A stretch of DNA of 17,008 nt from Ruminococcus sp. CAG:254 (GCA_000433635.1 HF997916.1:13831-30838), one strand, 5' to 3'. Counted from the first letter of the stretch, positions 1 to 7,213 are shown. Notes: generated by a model not told the origin, from the letters alone. A program made the numbers and translations.

Positions 1-70
1 CAGCGGCTGTTGCAGACAATGCCATCATTCCTGCCAGCAAAACTGCCTGTAATCGTTTTTTTAATTTCAT
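1..70 (-). CDS. 5' end of a secreted protein (signal peptide only), cut by the window edge
   Basis: The first 23 codons of a minus-strand gene are visible, beginning with ATG at 70-68 and running out of the window. They encode a typical Gram-positive signal peptide: a basic start (MKLKKR) and a hydrophobic core with the segment QAVLLAGMMALSATAA. A good ribosome binding site, GGAAGGAAG, lies about 10 bases upstream. The core AVLLAGMMA is shared residue for residue with the signal peptide of the GH5 cellulase at 274-2088, which lies upstream on the same strand with a 203-base gap. I infer another exported, possibly dockerin-bearing, polysaccharide-degrading enzyme that shares ancestry at its 5' end with that cellulase. 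The mature protein is outside the window, so the function is unknown. Confidence 0.75.
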   Translation of the reverse strand, partial: MKLKKRLQAVLLAGMMALSATAA

Positions 71-104
71 GACAAAAACTTCCTTCCAACATCATTGTTT
101 CAAT

Positions 105-157
105 CCGCAGTCAGTAATTTCACAGAGTCTGACATGTCAACAGAGGACTGACTGTGG
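105..157. repeat. Nested inverted repeats upstream of the left-edge secreted-protein gene
   Basis: Arms CCGCAGTCAGT (105-115) and ACTGACTGTGG (147-157) pair over 11 positions, with one G-T pair. The 31-base loop holds a perfect 10-base palindrome, TGACATGTCA (130-139). A minus-strand -35-like TTGACA (140-135) overlaps that palindrome, but the -10 region at the expected distance is poor. This could be an operator or an mRNA structure in the stretch between the GH5 gene stop and the next gene. No T-run follows either arm, so it does not look like an intrinsic terminator. Confidence 0.4.
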
Positions 158-273
158 TTTGCCTCGTATCAATGAGGGATACCGATTTCTCTCCGCCCGC
201 CATTGACGTTCCCGTTCTGATTTGCAGTTTCTCTCACCACCTGTAGCGGTGGAAGAATCCGTGCTGTTATTTG

Positions 274-2088
274 TTAAAGTTCCGGCGGAGCGATATTCCC
301 AGATAAATATTGTTTATAGGCAATCGCATCCACAATATTCAAAACGCCATCCTTGTTCAGGTCGCCCCGTTCAAAGGTATATGCTGCATCTTTTCCGTCT
401 ATTTTCCGGAGCAAATACCGATTCAGCAAAACGGCATCCGAAACCGTCAATTTCTTGTCGCCGTCAATATCGCCAATCACTTCCGTAATCGGTGCTTCTG
501 TTGTAATTGCAGCCGTTGTAGTAGTGGTTGTCGTTGTGGTTGTAGATGGCTTTGTTGGTTCGGTAGTTGGTTTGGTGGTGTTGCCGTCTACAATCGTTCC
601 GCCATCCAAGTTGCTGCCCTCGGTCGATGCATAGGACTTGTAGAATTCTGATACGGAAATACCAGAACCATCCGTGCCAAGTGCTTTCTGATGGTCTAAA
701 CCGATAAACTTTCCGGTTTTCTGTGTCTGCCACAGGGATTCCTTAAACATATCATACTTTTCTGTATCCCATGTCATAAAGTCATAGCTCAACAGTCCGC
801 CAGTATCGCCGGAGTTCGGGTTCAAGCCCCAGAATGTATGGTTGATATGATGGTTAATCATGTAATCCCGCAGCAGCGTCATCCATTTTTCATTCTTTCC
901 GCCATCCATATGACCGCCCCATTCGCCAATCAGCAGCGGTGCAATGTTTTCAGCGTTGATATATGCCCAAGTATCATACCAATAGTCATCCAACAGCGTC
1001 TGTTCCGTGAAATCCTTATCAAACCAAGTCTGATTATAAACAGACGGACCATAGTCATGCGGAGAATAGACAATCTGGCTTGTACCGGAATCCGGCTGAA
1101 TCGGATAATCCCGAACGCCACGCAGATTGCCGCCCCACCATGCACCATACCACGGGGAAACATCTGCCGGAGCTTGCCAGATGTCAGCGGTATCATAGGT
1201 ATAGCCCTTTTCCGTCTTTGGATACTGTTCTACGCCCTCTACAAAAATCAGAGCATTCGGGTTGACATCCAAAATCGAATTTGCACATTCCGTTGCAGAG
1301 TATGCCCAGTTGTTCAAATCGGTGGAATCATCCCACTTTGCAATATCTGTCGGGCAAGTTGTACCATTATAGCCACGCTTTCCGTGCGGTTCGTTCTTCA
1401 GGTCGTAGCCAATCAAGGTATCATCATTCTTATATTTATCTGCCAGCCAGGTGATGGAATCTTTCCACATATCCCATGTAATCTGTTCGCCGGAATATGC
1501 ACCCACTGCCATGTTATCTGCATCAGCCGCCGAAGCATCATAGTACCACAAATTATAGTTATGACCGGAGTTGTGAGCTGCCGGACTGTGTACGTCCACC
1601 ATGACCTTAATGCCATATTTCTTCATCTTCTGCATAATAATGTCGAAGATTTCCATACTATTCTTTGCCGGGTCTTTACCATCTCCGTTTTTGGAGAGTT
1701 CCGGATTGGCGTAGCAGTTCATGCTCTTTACTTCCAGCGGTTCGCCGTTCATCCAAGAGCAGAGCAGTTCCGTAGAAATCGGCATTCTTACAATGTTAAT
1801 GCCGTGGTTCGCAATATTTTCTACAAAGACATTGATGTCTGCTGCATATAAGCCATGCGGACTGTTTTCGGTGCAGTTCATACCGAACCAATTTGCACCC
1901 GTCAGCCAGACTTCATTGCCGTCCTTATCATAGAGCCGGCTGCCGACTGCGTGCAGCCAGTCATCGTTGTTCGTATCCTCTTCCGCCTGTGCGTTCAGTG
2001 TTCCAATTGCCGGAACAGAAGCTGCAACAGCGGTGCAAGCCATCATGCCAGCCAACAAAACCGCTTTCCAGCGTTTCCACATTTTCAT
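274..2088 (-). CDS. Secreted GH5 (subfamily 1-like) endoglucanase with type I dockerin
   Basis: A 604-residue secreted cellulase expected to cleave internal beta-1,4-glucan bonds with retention of configuration and to attach to a cellulosome scaffoldin. Order: signal peptide (1 to about 35, AQA cleavage site), GH5 catalytic domain (about 42-480), Thr-rich linker (about 503-536, with a run of ten Thr), dockerin (538-597). The acid/base is Glu233 in DLKNEP and the nucleophile Glu389 in LLIGEWGG. The other active-site landmarks are His167 (VDVHS) and His344 (SPHDYG). NWFGM, VEGVEQYP, WWGGN and NSGDTGG are typical of subfamily GH5_1, as in Acidothermus E1. The two dockerin calcium loops carry D540/D542/D544/D551 and D576/N578/D580/D587. 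The start has GGGAGGAG about 6 bases upstream. It is transcribed from its own divergent promoter. The subfamily is judged from remembered motifs; activity on cellulose against other beta-glucans is inference. Confidence 0.95.
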   Translation of the reverse strand: MKMWKRWKAVLLAGMMACTAVAASVPAIGTLNAQAEEDTNNDDWLHAVGSRLYDKDGNEVWLTGANWFGMNCTENSPHGLYAADINVFVENIANHGINIVRMPISTELLCSWMNGEPLEVKSMNCYANPELSKNGDGKDPAKNSMEIFDIIMQKMKKYGIKVMVDVHSPAAHNSGHNYNLWYYDASAADADNMAVGAYSGEQITWDMWKDSITWLADKYKNDDTLIGYDLKNEPHGKRGYNGTTCPTDIAKWDDSTDLNNWAYSATECANSILDVNPNALIFVEGVEQYPKTEKGYTYDTADIWQAPADVSPWYGAWWGGNLRGVRDYPIQPDSGTSQIVYSPHDYGPSVYNQTWFDKDFTEQTLLDDYWYDTWAYINAENIAPLLIGEWGGHMDGGKNEKWMTLLRDYMINHHINHTFWGLNPNSGDTGGLLSYDFMTWDTEKYDMFKESLWQTQKTGKFIGLDHQKALGTDGSGISVSEFYKSYASTEGSNLDGGTIVDGNTTKPTTEPTKPSTTTTTTTTTTAAITTEAPITEVIGDIDGDKKLTVSDAVLLNRYLLRKIDGKDAAYTFERGDLNKDGVLNIVDAIAYKQYLSGNIAPPEL

Positions 2089-2147
2089 AAAAAGCTCCTC
2101 CCTTTTTCGTCAAAACGAACAAAAAATATGTTTGTCCATACAATTTC

Positions 2148-2176
2148 ATTATACCGGATACCAGAAAAAAAGTCAA
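2148..2176 (-). promoter_or_regulatory. Sigma-A promoter for GH5 cellulase 1
   Basis: On the minus strand TTGACT (2176-2171) and a perfect TATAAT (2153-2148) are separated by exactly 17 bases. The -10 lies about 60 bases before the cellulase start. It faces away from the cls promoter at 2219-2247, so the two genes share a short divergent control region. Confidence 0.8.
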
Positions 2177-2192
2177 GCACTTTTGGGAAAAA

Positions 2193-2209
2193 TTTACGAA
2201 ATGCGTAAA
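2193..2209. promoter_or_regulatory. Candidate operator palindrome between divergent promoters
   Basis: TTTACG (2193-2198), a 5-base spacer and CGTAAA (2204-2209) form a perfect 6+6 inverted repeat. It sits between the -35 elements of the cellulase and cls promoters, where a dimeric regulator could act on one or both. The regulator is unknown, and the spacing does not match a cre site I recognise. Confidence 0.4.
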
Positions 2210-2218
2210 ATGACCGGC

Positions 2219-2247
2219 TTGCATTTCTGCCTGCATTGTGTTATAAT
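2219..2247 (+). promoter_or_regulatory. Sigma-A promoter for cls
   Basis: TTGCAT (2219-2224), a 17-base spacer and TATAAT (2242-2247). It lies 49 bases before the chosen cls start. It also rules out the longer in-frame start at 2236, which would fall upstream of or inside the -10 element. Confidence 0.75.
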
Positions 2248-2295
2248 AGAAGTGTTCGATTTTTACAGGTTGCCAGAGGTAAGGAGGGCTTTTCT

Positions 2296-3825
2296 ATGAA
2301 AAAAATATGGAAACATCTGTTCAATCAAAACATGCTCTACATTTTGCTGATGCTGGTGCAGATTGCCTTTCTGGTGCTCTCTGTTCTGTTTCTGAACCGG
2401 AATTATGCGTGGGTTTATGGTGCATTGCTATTGCTGAATGGGCTGCTCATCGTCTATATCACCAATTCCCGAAAAAATCCAACCTATAAAAATGCATGGC
2501 TGGTGGTCATTGCGGTCTTGCCGATTTTCGGCGGATTGTCCTATCTGTTTCTGAAAACTCGAAGAGATACCCGTATTTTCTTCCACAACTACAAACAACA
2601 GATGGAACAGACCAAACCCCTGCTCACACAAGAGCCGGACGCTGCCCGACACCTATTCAATGACAGTCAGCAGGTTTACAACTTATCCACCTACTTGCAG
2701 CATACAGGTTTTCCGGTCTATGAACAGACCAATGTCACCTATTTTCCACTGGGCGAAGAACAATTTGCAGAGATGAAAAACCGCCTGCGAGAAGCAAAAC
2801 GCTTTATCTTTATTGAATATTTCATCATTGCACCGGGGAAAATGTGGAATGAATTTCTGGAAATTCTCATCGAACGAGCACGAGCAGGCGTAGAAGTTCG
2901 CCTGATGTATGATGGATTTGGCACAAAATTCTTTTCAACAGGCGATTTCCTGAAAATTGCCAAGCAACACCACATTCAATGCCGATGCTTCAACCCGTTT
3001 CGTCCGCTGCTTTCTTCCGCCCAGAACAACCGTGACCACCGCAAAATTCTGGTCATTGATGGAAACATTGCGTTCAATGGCGGTACGAATCTGGCAGATG
3101 AATACATCAACGAAAAAGTGCGGTTTGGGCATTGGAAAGATACCGCCATCATGCTGGAAGGGGCAGCCGTCTGGAGCTATACCATGATGTTCCTGCAACT
3201 CTGGAACATGAACAACCCCAACCGAAAAGAAGCCTACGACCAATACCGCCCAACTTACCTGCCAAAGCAGACCAATGGCGGATTCATTCAGCCTTACGGA
3301 GACAGCCCCGTGCAGGACGATGTAAAGGGCGTTATGGTCTATCTGGATTTGATCTCCAACGCAAAACGGTATGTCTACATTGAAACACCGTATCTGATTC
3401 CCGATCACGACTTATTGACTGCCCTGAAACTCGCAGCAGAAAAAGGCGTTGATGTCCGAATTATCACACCCCATATTCCGGATAAATGGTATGTTTACCA
3501 GCTGGCGTGGAATGCTTATCAAGAGTTGCTGGAATCCGGTGTCAAAATCTTTGAATATACCCCCGGTTTCATCCATGCAAAAAGCTTTGTCGTGGATGAT
3601 GAACTGGCAGTTTTAGGGACAATCAACTTGGATTACCGCAGCTTATACCTGCACTTTGAATGTGCAACGCTGATTTACCACTGCAATGTGATTCAAACCA
3701 TGCTGGCAGATTTCCTGAAAACACAACGGAAATCACAGCCCATCACATTAGAGGACTGCAAAAACCGAAAGTGGTATCAGAAATGCAATAGTTATGTATT
3801 GGGGCTACTCGCTCCATTGCTATAA
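2296..3825 (+). CDS. cls: Cardiolipin synthase (phospholipase D family)
   Basis: A 509-residue membrane enzyme that condenses two phosphatidylglycerol molecules to cardiolipin and glycerol. The N-terminus has hydrophobic segments at about 13-33, 39-56 and 67-86. Two PLD domains follow, each with an HxK(x)4D motif: H248/K250/D255 in DHRKILVIDG, followed by NGGTN, and H427/K429/D434 in IHAKSFVVDD, followed by GTINLDYRS. The length fits bacterial Cls (about 480-510). ATG 2296 is chosen because AAGGAGGG lies about 7 bases upstream; an ATG at 2236 in the same frame sits in the promoter. It has its own promoter, and the next gene, mrp, follows after 60 bases. Other PLD-family synthases are possible, but the N-terminal membrane region plus two HKD motifs make Cls very likely. 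Confidence 0.93.
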   Translation: MKKIWKHLFNQNMLYILLMLVQIAFLVLSVLFLNRNYAWVYGALLLLNGLLIVYITNSRKNPTYKNAWLVVIAVLPIFGGLSYLFLKTRRDTRIFFHNYKQQMEQTKPLLTQEPDAARHLFNDSQQVYNLSTYLQHTGFPVYEQTNVTYFPLGEEQFAEMKNRLREAKRFIFIEYFIIAPGKMWNEFLEILIERARAGVEVRLMYDGFGTKFFSTGDFLKIAKQHHIQCRCFNPFRPLLSSAQNNRDHRKILVIDGNIAFNGGTNLADEYINEKVRFGHWKDTAIMLEGAAVWSYTMMFLQLWNMNNPNRKEAYDQYRPTYLPKQTNGGFIQPYGDSPVQDDVKGVMVYLDLISNAKRYVYIETPYLIPDHDLLTALKLAAEKGVDVRIITPHIPDKWYVYQLAWNAYQELLESGVKIFEYTPGFIHAKSFVVDDELAVLGTINLDYRSLYLHFECATLIYHCNVIQTMLADFLKTQRKSQPITLEDCKNRKWYQKCNSYVLGLLAPLL

Positions 3826-3826
3826 T
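3799..3826 (+). promoter_or_regulatory. Probable promoter for mrp overlapping the cls stop codon
   Basis: TTGGGG (3799-3804), a 16-base spacer, then a perfect TATAAT (3821-3826) preceded by TGC, an extended -10. The -10 includes the cls stop codon TAA (3823-3825). It would let mrp be transcribed independently of cls. The weak -35 limits confidence. Confidence 0.5.
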
Positions 3827-3832
3827 CGGCTC

Positions 3833-3854
3833 GCTGTTTGGAGATTCCAACAGC
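3833..3854 (+). other. Hairpin at the 5' end of the mrp transcript
   Basis: GCTGTTTGG (3833-3841) pairs with CCAACAGC (3847-3854) around a 5-base loop, with one bulged T. It begins where a transcript from the 3821-3826 -10 element would start and ends 16 bases before the AAGGAGG of mrp. It has no T-run, so a 5' stabilising or translation-control hairpin is more likely than a terminator. Confidence 0.4.
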
Positions 3855-3885
3855 AGCCCCAACAAACAAAAAGGAGGATTGCAAC

Positions 3886-4722
3886 ATGGGAGAAGCATGC
3901 AATCATCAGTGCGATTCCTGCGGCAGCAATGGCAATTGCAGCACACAGGATCTGGAACACGAAAAGAGAGTGAAAGAACACACCAGCGGTGTCAAGAATG
4001 TCATTGCGGTTGTTGGTGGAAAAGGCGGGGTCGGAAAATCTCTGGTTACCAGCCTGCTCGCCATTCAGACCCAGCGGCTGGGCTATCACGCAGCTATTTT
4101 GGATGCGGATATCACTGGCCCATCCATTCCGAAAATTTTCGGCATCAACAAGCCGGCAGAAGCAGTCGATAATTCTCTGCTGCCGCATGTCACCGAAAGC
4201 GGCGTTAAGATTATGTCTATGAATATGCTGCTGCCGAACGCAACTGACCCAGTACTCTGGAGAGGTCCAGTCATTTCTGGCGTTGTCAAGCAGTTCTGGG
4301 AAGATGTGCAGTGGGGCGATGTGGACTTTTTATTTGTCGATATGCCTCCGGGGACGGGTGACGTTCCGCTGACTGTCTTTCAGTCCCTGCCCATCAACGG
4401 CATTCTAATCGTATCCACACCGCAGTCTTTGGTTTCCATGATTGTGGACAAGGCAATGAACATGGCACAGATGATGCAAGTCCCGGTTTTGGGTATGGTG
4501 GAAAATATGCGGTTCCTGCGATGTCCAGACTGCGGAAAAGAAATTCCGCTGTTCGGCTCAGATGACCATGTAGATAGCCACGCTGTTCCGGTTCTGGAAC
4601 GCATTCCGCTCGACCCGACTGTAGCAGCGGCTTGCGATGCCGGAAAGCTGGAGCAGGCGGAAATTGACTATTTGGCAAAAACCGCAGTGATGCTGACGGA
4701 AACCTTTGGCAAAAAGCAATAA
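3886..4722 (+). CDS. mrp: Mrp/NBP35/ApbC-family iron-sulfur cluster carrier ATPase
   Basis: A 278-residue cytosolic P-loop ATPase that, in this family, binds a bridging 4Fe-4S cluster as a dimer and delivers it to target proteins. The N-terminus has a cysteine cluster (C5, C9, C12, C18) of the NBP35 type. The deviant Walker A GKGGVGKS is at 45-52, followed by DADITGPS; DMPPGTGD is the family signature in the middle. A CPDC pair at C213/C216 matches the cluster-binding CxxC of Mrp proteins. The ATG at 3886 is chosen because AAGGAGG (3871-3877) sits just upstream; the longer in-frame start at 3838 lacks a ribosome binding site and would fall in the hairpin. It probably has its own promoter. Which apoprotein it serves cannot be told from here. 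Confidence 0.93.
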   Translation: MGEACNHQCDSCGSNGNCSTQDLEHEKRVKEHTSGVKNVIAVVGGKGGVGKSLVTSLLAIQTQRLGYHAAILDADITGPSIPKIFGINKPAEAVDNSLLPHVTESGVKIMSMNMLLPNATDPVLWRGPVISGVVKQFWEDVQWGDVDFLFVDMPPGTGDVPLTVFQSLPINGILIVSTPQSLVSMIVDKAMNMAQMMQVPVLGMVENMRFLRCPDCGKEIPLFGSDDHVDSHAVPVLERIPLDPTVAAACDAGKLEQAEIDYLAKTAVMLTETFGKKQ

Positions 4723-4791
4723 ATCTTGTGTTGACAATGTGAACGCCCCGTGAGGTTTGCATAAAATCGACAAAATTTCAAGAAAAAGCAG

Positions 4792-4816
4792 CCGGAAATT
4801 TGTATCAGATTTCCGG
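4792..4816. repeat. Perfect 8-bp inverted repeat abutting the amt -35 element
   Basis: CCGGAAAT (4792-4799) and ATTTCCGG (4809-4816) enclose a 9-base loop, and TTGACA begins at the next base. There is no T-run after it on either strand, so it is a poor terminator for mrp. Its position directly upstream of the -35 suits an activator or repressor site. Confidence 0.45.
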
Positions 4817-4845
4817 TTGACAAATGACCATTTCTGTGCTATCAT
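4817..4845 (+). promoter_or_regulatory. Promoter for amt-PII
   Basis: Consensus TTGACA (4817-4822), a 17-base spacer and TATCAT (4840-4845), with TGC just before the -10 (extended -10). The predicted start, near 4852, is only about 9 bases before the terminator hairpin at 4861. No better promoter was found between that terminator and the amt start. Confidence 0.65.
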
Positions 4846-4860
4846 AATAGCATAAACAGC

Positions 4861-4903
4861 AAAGGTGCTGAATCGGAATAAGAGCCGATTCAGCACCTTT
4901 TTT
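4861..4903 (+). terminator. Strong intrinsic terminator in the amt leader (also serves mrp)
   Basis: A perfect 16-bp stem: AAAGGTGCTGAATCGG (4861-4876) and CCGATTCAGCACCTTT (4885-4900), loop AATAAGAG, with six T residues at 4898-4903. It would end read-through from mrp. Because the amt promoter lies upstream of it, it also stands between that promoter and the amt gene and may act as an attenuator. Confidence 0.85.
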
Positions 4904-4986
4904 GTTTCTCACATCATCTTGTGTTCCGGTGGAAGAAGGAGCTCGCTTCTCCGAAACAAATTTACAACACGGAAGGATGTATCAGA

Positions 4987-6705
4987 ATGGACGAAACAAA
5001 ATTGTTAGATCTCGTTGGCGGTCAGGTATTTGGCGTATGGTTCTTGGTCGGTGCGGCATTGGTATTCTTTATGCAGTGCGGATTTGCAATGGTAGAAACC
5101 GGTTTTACCAGAGCAAAAAATGCCGGCAACATTATCATGAAAAACTTAATGGACTTCTGTATTGGTACAGTTGTTTTCATTTTAATCGGATTTAGTTTGC
5201 TGCTGGGCGAAGACTGGCTTGGTCTGATTGGCAAGCCGGGCTTCGATATTTTCTCCGATTATGCAAACTTCAATTGGTCTGGTTTTGTATTTAACTTGGT
5301 TTTCTGTGCAACGGCAGCAACAATTGTTTCCGGTGCGATGGCAGAACGAACCAAGTTCATTTCCTATTGTATTTATTCCGCAGTCATTTCTGCATTGATT
5401 TATCCGGTAGAAGCCCACTGGGTATGGGGCGGCGGCTGGCTGTCCACACTGGATACTCCATTCCATGATTTCGCTGGTTCTGGTGTGATTCACTTTGTCG
5501 GCGGTCTGTGTGCCCTGATTGGTGCATCCATCCTCGGCCCTCGTATTGGTAAATTCACCAAAGATGAAAACGGAAACGTCAAAGTCAATGCCATTCCGGG
5601 TCACTCCCTGACGATCGGTGCTTTGGGCTGCTTCATTCTTTGGTTTGGCTGGTATGGATTCAACGGTGCTGCTGCAACCTCTGTTGAACAGCTGGGTTCA
5701 ATTTTCGTAACCACAACCATTGCTCCGGCAATTGCAACTTTCGTTTGCATGGTCTTTACTTGGCTGAAATATGGTAAGCCAGATGTTTCCATGTGCTTGA
5801 ACGCTTCTCTGGCTGGTCTGGTTGGTATCACCGCTGGCTGTGATGTCATGGATGCTACTGGTGCAATCATCGTTGGTATTGTTTCTGGTCTGCTGGTTTG
5901 CTTCGGCGTATGGCTCTTAGACCATGTATTGCACGTTGATGACCCGGTTGGTGCTGTTGCAGTTCACTTCTTCAACGGTCTGTGGGGCATCATTGCGGTT
6001 GGTCTGTTCGCAACACCGGATGCACCGCTCTCCGGCTGCACAGGTTTGTTCTACGGCGGCGGTTTCAGCCTGCTCGGCTCTCAGCTGTTGGGTCTGCTCT
6101 GCATCGCTGCATGGACAGCTGTTCTGATTACCATTACATTCCTGATTATCAAGCACACCATTGGCTTGCGTGCTTCTGCAGAAGAAGAAGTCATTGGTTT
6201 GGACGCAACCGAACACAACCTGCCTTCCGCTTATGCAGACTTTATGCCGTCTGCTGCAACCGTTTCTATGGATACAGAAAATGCATCGGTTGCAGGGGTT
6301 GACCTGCCAGAACCGCAGCTGATTGTAAAGCCAGCTACGGGCACTGCGAAGATGTCCAAGATTGTTGTCATCTGCAAGCAGGAAAAGCTGGCAGTTCTGC
6401 AATCCGCTTTGAACAAGATTGGTGTCAACGGTATGACTGTTACACAGGTACAGGGCTACGGTACACAAAAGGGCAACTCGCAGTATTATCGTGGTGTTCG
6501 GGTCGATGGGCCGAAGCTCCTGCCGAAGGTTAAGATTGAAATTGTTGTCACCAGCATTCCGGTAGAAACGATTGTAGATGTCTGCAAGAAGGTTCTGTAC
6601 ACGGGTCAGATTGGTGATGGTAAGATTTTCGTTTACGACGTCGAAGAAGTTGTAAAGGTTCGTACGGGCGAAACAGGTTACGATGCTTTACAGGGCGACG
6701 ACTAA
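4987..6705 (+). CDS. amt: Ammonium transporter fused to a C-terminal PII (GlnB/GlnK) domain
   Basis: A 572-residue fusion. Residues 1 to about 395 are an Amt ammonium channel. It shows GAMAERTKF, the substrate-site Asp161 in DFAGSG, the twin histidines His169 (VIHFVGG) and His327 (VHFFNGLWG), and WFGWYGFN. A soluble linker (about 396-455) leads to a PII domain (456-572) with GYGTQKG, T-loop YYRG, LPKVKIEIVV, TGQIGDGKIF and VRTGE. Aligned to E. coli GlnK, the pore-plugging Arg47 is kept (R502) and the 2-oxoglutarate/Mg ligand Gln39 is kept (Q494). The uridylylated Tyr51 is Val506 and Arg38 is Thr493. In normal systems PII is a separate trimer that blocks AmtB when nitrogen is plentiful; here it is tethered. 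The ATG at 4987 is chosen for GGAAGG 9 bases upstream; a GTG at 4921 in frame lacks family similarity. It is preceded by an attenuator-like leader. Confidence 0.95.
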   Translation: MDETKLLDLVGGQVFGVWFLVGAALVFFMQCGFAMVETGFTRAKNAGNIIMKNLMDFCIGTVVFILIGFSLLLGEDWLGLIGKPGFDIFSDYANFNWSGFVFNLVFCATAATIVSGAMAERTKFISYCIYSAVISALIYPVEAHWVWGGGWLSTLDTPFHDFAGSGVIHFVGGLCALIGASILGPRIGKFTKDENGNVKVNAIPGHSLTIGALGCFILWFGWYGFNGAAATSVEQLGSIFVTTTIAPAIATFVCMVFTWLKYGKPDVSMCLNASLAGLVGITAGCDVMDATGAIIVGIVSGLLVCFGVWLLDHVLHVDDPVGAVAVHFFNGLWGIIAVGLFATPDAPLSGCTGLFYGGGFSLLGSQLLGLLCIAAWTAVLITITFLIIKHTIGLRASAEEEVIGLDATEHNLPSAYADFMPSAATVSMDTENASVAGVDLPEPQLIVKPATGTAKMSKIVVICKQEKLAVLQSALNKIGVNGMTVTQVQGYGTQKGNSQYYRGVRVDGPKLLPKVKIEIVVTSIPVETIVDVCKKVLYTGQIGDGKIFVYDVEEVVKVRTGETGYDALQGDD

Positions 6706-6752
6706 TATTTGATAAACAACCTCCTATTAAAACGGCAAGCCGGAAATTGCAA

Positions 6753-6780
6753 AACAAGCAGTTTCCAGCTTGTTGTTTTA
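6753..6780 (+). terminator. Probable terminator of amt-PII
   Basis: AACAAGC (6753-6759) pairs with GCTTGTT (6768-6774) around an 8-base loop and is followed by GTTTTA and a T-rich stretch from about 6797. It lies 48 bases after the amt stop. The stem is short, so efficiency is uncertain. Confidence 0.55.
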
Positions 6781-6856
6781 TGATTTCTGCAAAATTCTTT
6801 TTTATTTTTATTTTTTTCTGTTTTTTCTTTCGTTTCTTAAAAAAGTGAAAAAACAG

Positions 6857-6885
6857 TTGACAAATAGGTGTGTCTATGCTATAAT
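6857..6885 (+). promoter_or_regulatory. Consensus promoter for the serine tRNA pair
   Basis: Perfect TTGACA (6857-6862), a 17-base spacer and perfect TATAAT (6880-6885) with TGC before the -10. It lies 44 bases before the first tRNA. The full consensus fits strong stable-RNA expression. Confidence 0.85.
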
Positions 6886-6929
6886 AATAAAGCTGATTCT
6901 GATAGGAACGAGCAAGCCATCTGACATCA

Positions 6930-7018
<89 letters not shown>

Positions 7019-7040
7019 ATATTTTTATCATTCACAACTT

Positions 7041-7130
7041 GCAGAAATACCCAAGTGGTGAAGGGGCTCCCCTGCTAAGGGAGTAGGTCGGGAAACCGGC
7101 GCGAGGGTTCAAATCCCTCTTTCTGCGCCA
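7041..7130 (+). tRNA. tRNA-Ser (anticodon GCT)
   Basis: A 90-base tRNA with encoded CCA. The acceptor arms GCAGAAA and TTTCTGC pair, the anticodon stem CTCCC/GGGAG holds the loop CTGCTAA, giving anticodon GCT for AGC/AGU codons. It has the long serine variable arm and a GTTCAAATC T loop. It shares the promoter at 6857-6885 and the terminator at 7144-7193. Confidence 0.95.
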
Positions 7131-7143
7131 AATTTATTTTGGA

Positions 7144-7193
7144 AAAAGCAGTGTCATTTCGGAGGATTCTGAAGTGACGCTGCTTTTATTTTT
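7144..7193 (+). terminator. Terminator of the serine tRNA operon
   Basis: A long stem from AAAAGCAG (7144-7151) to CTGCTTTT (7180-7187), continued by GTCA/TGAC and TTTC/GAAG pairs with a G-T pair, loop of 10 bases, then a T-rich tail (TTTTATTTTT). It starts 14 bases after the second tRNA. Confidence 0.85.
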
Positions 7194-7213
7194 ACACTCT
7201 TTTTTCATCATAC

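Noticed and set aside
480..590. The Thr codon run in the cellulase linker as a phase-variable microsatellite
   Set aside because: The codons are mixed, not a pure repeat unit, so slipped-strand frameshifting is not strongly expected; Thr-rich linkers are normal in such enzymes.
838..1851. A long open frame on the plus strand (337 codons)
   Set aside because: It is antisense to the GH5 catalytic domain, has no ribosome binding site and gives a Cys/Ile/Arg-rich product of no recognisable family. It is a shadow of the cellulase gene's codon use.
4861..4903. The amt leader hairpin as an ANTAR-protein target
   Set aside because: ANTAR targets need paired hairpins with six-base loops carrying fixed A and G. 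This stem has an 8-base loop, and no first hairpin lies within the transcript.
4921..4986. An upstream GTG start giving Amt 22 extra residues
   Set aside because: The extra residues do not look like a signal peptide or the known Amt N-terminus, there is no ribosome binding site, and ATG 4987 has GGAAGG at a good distance.
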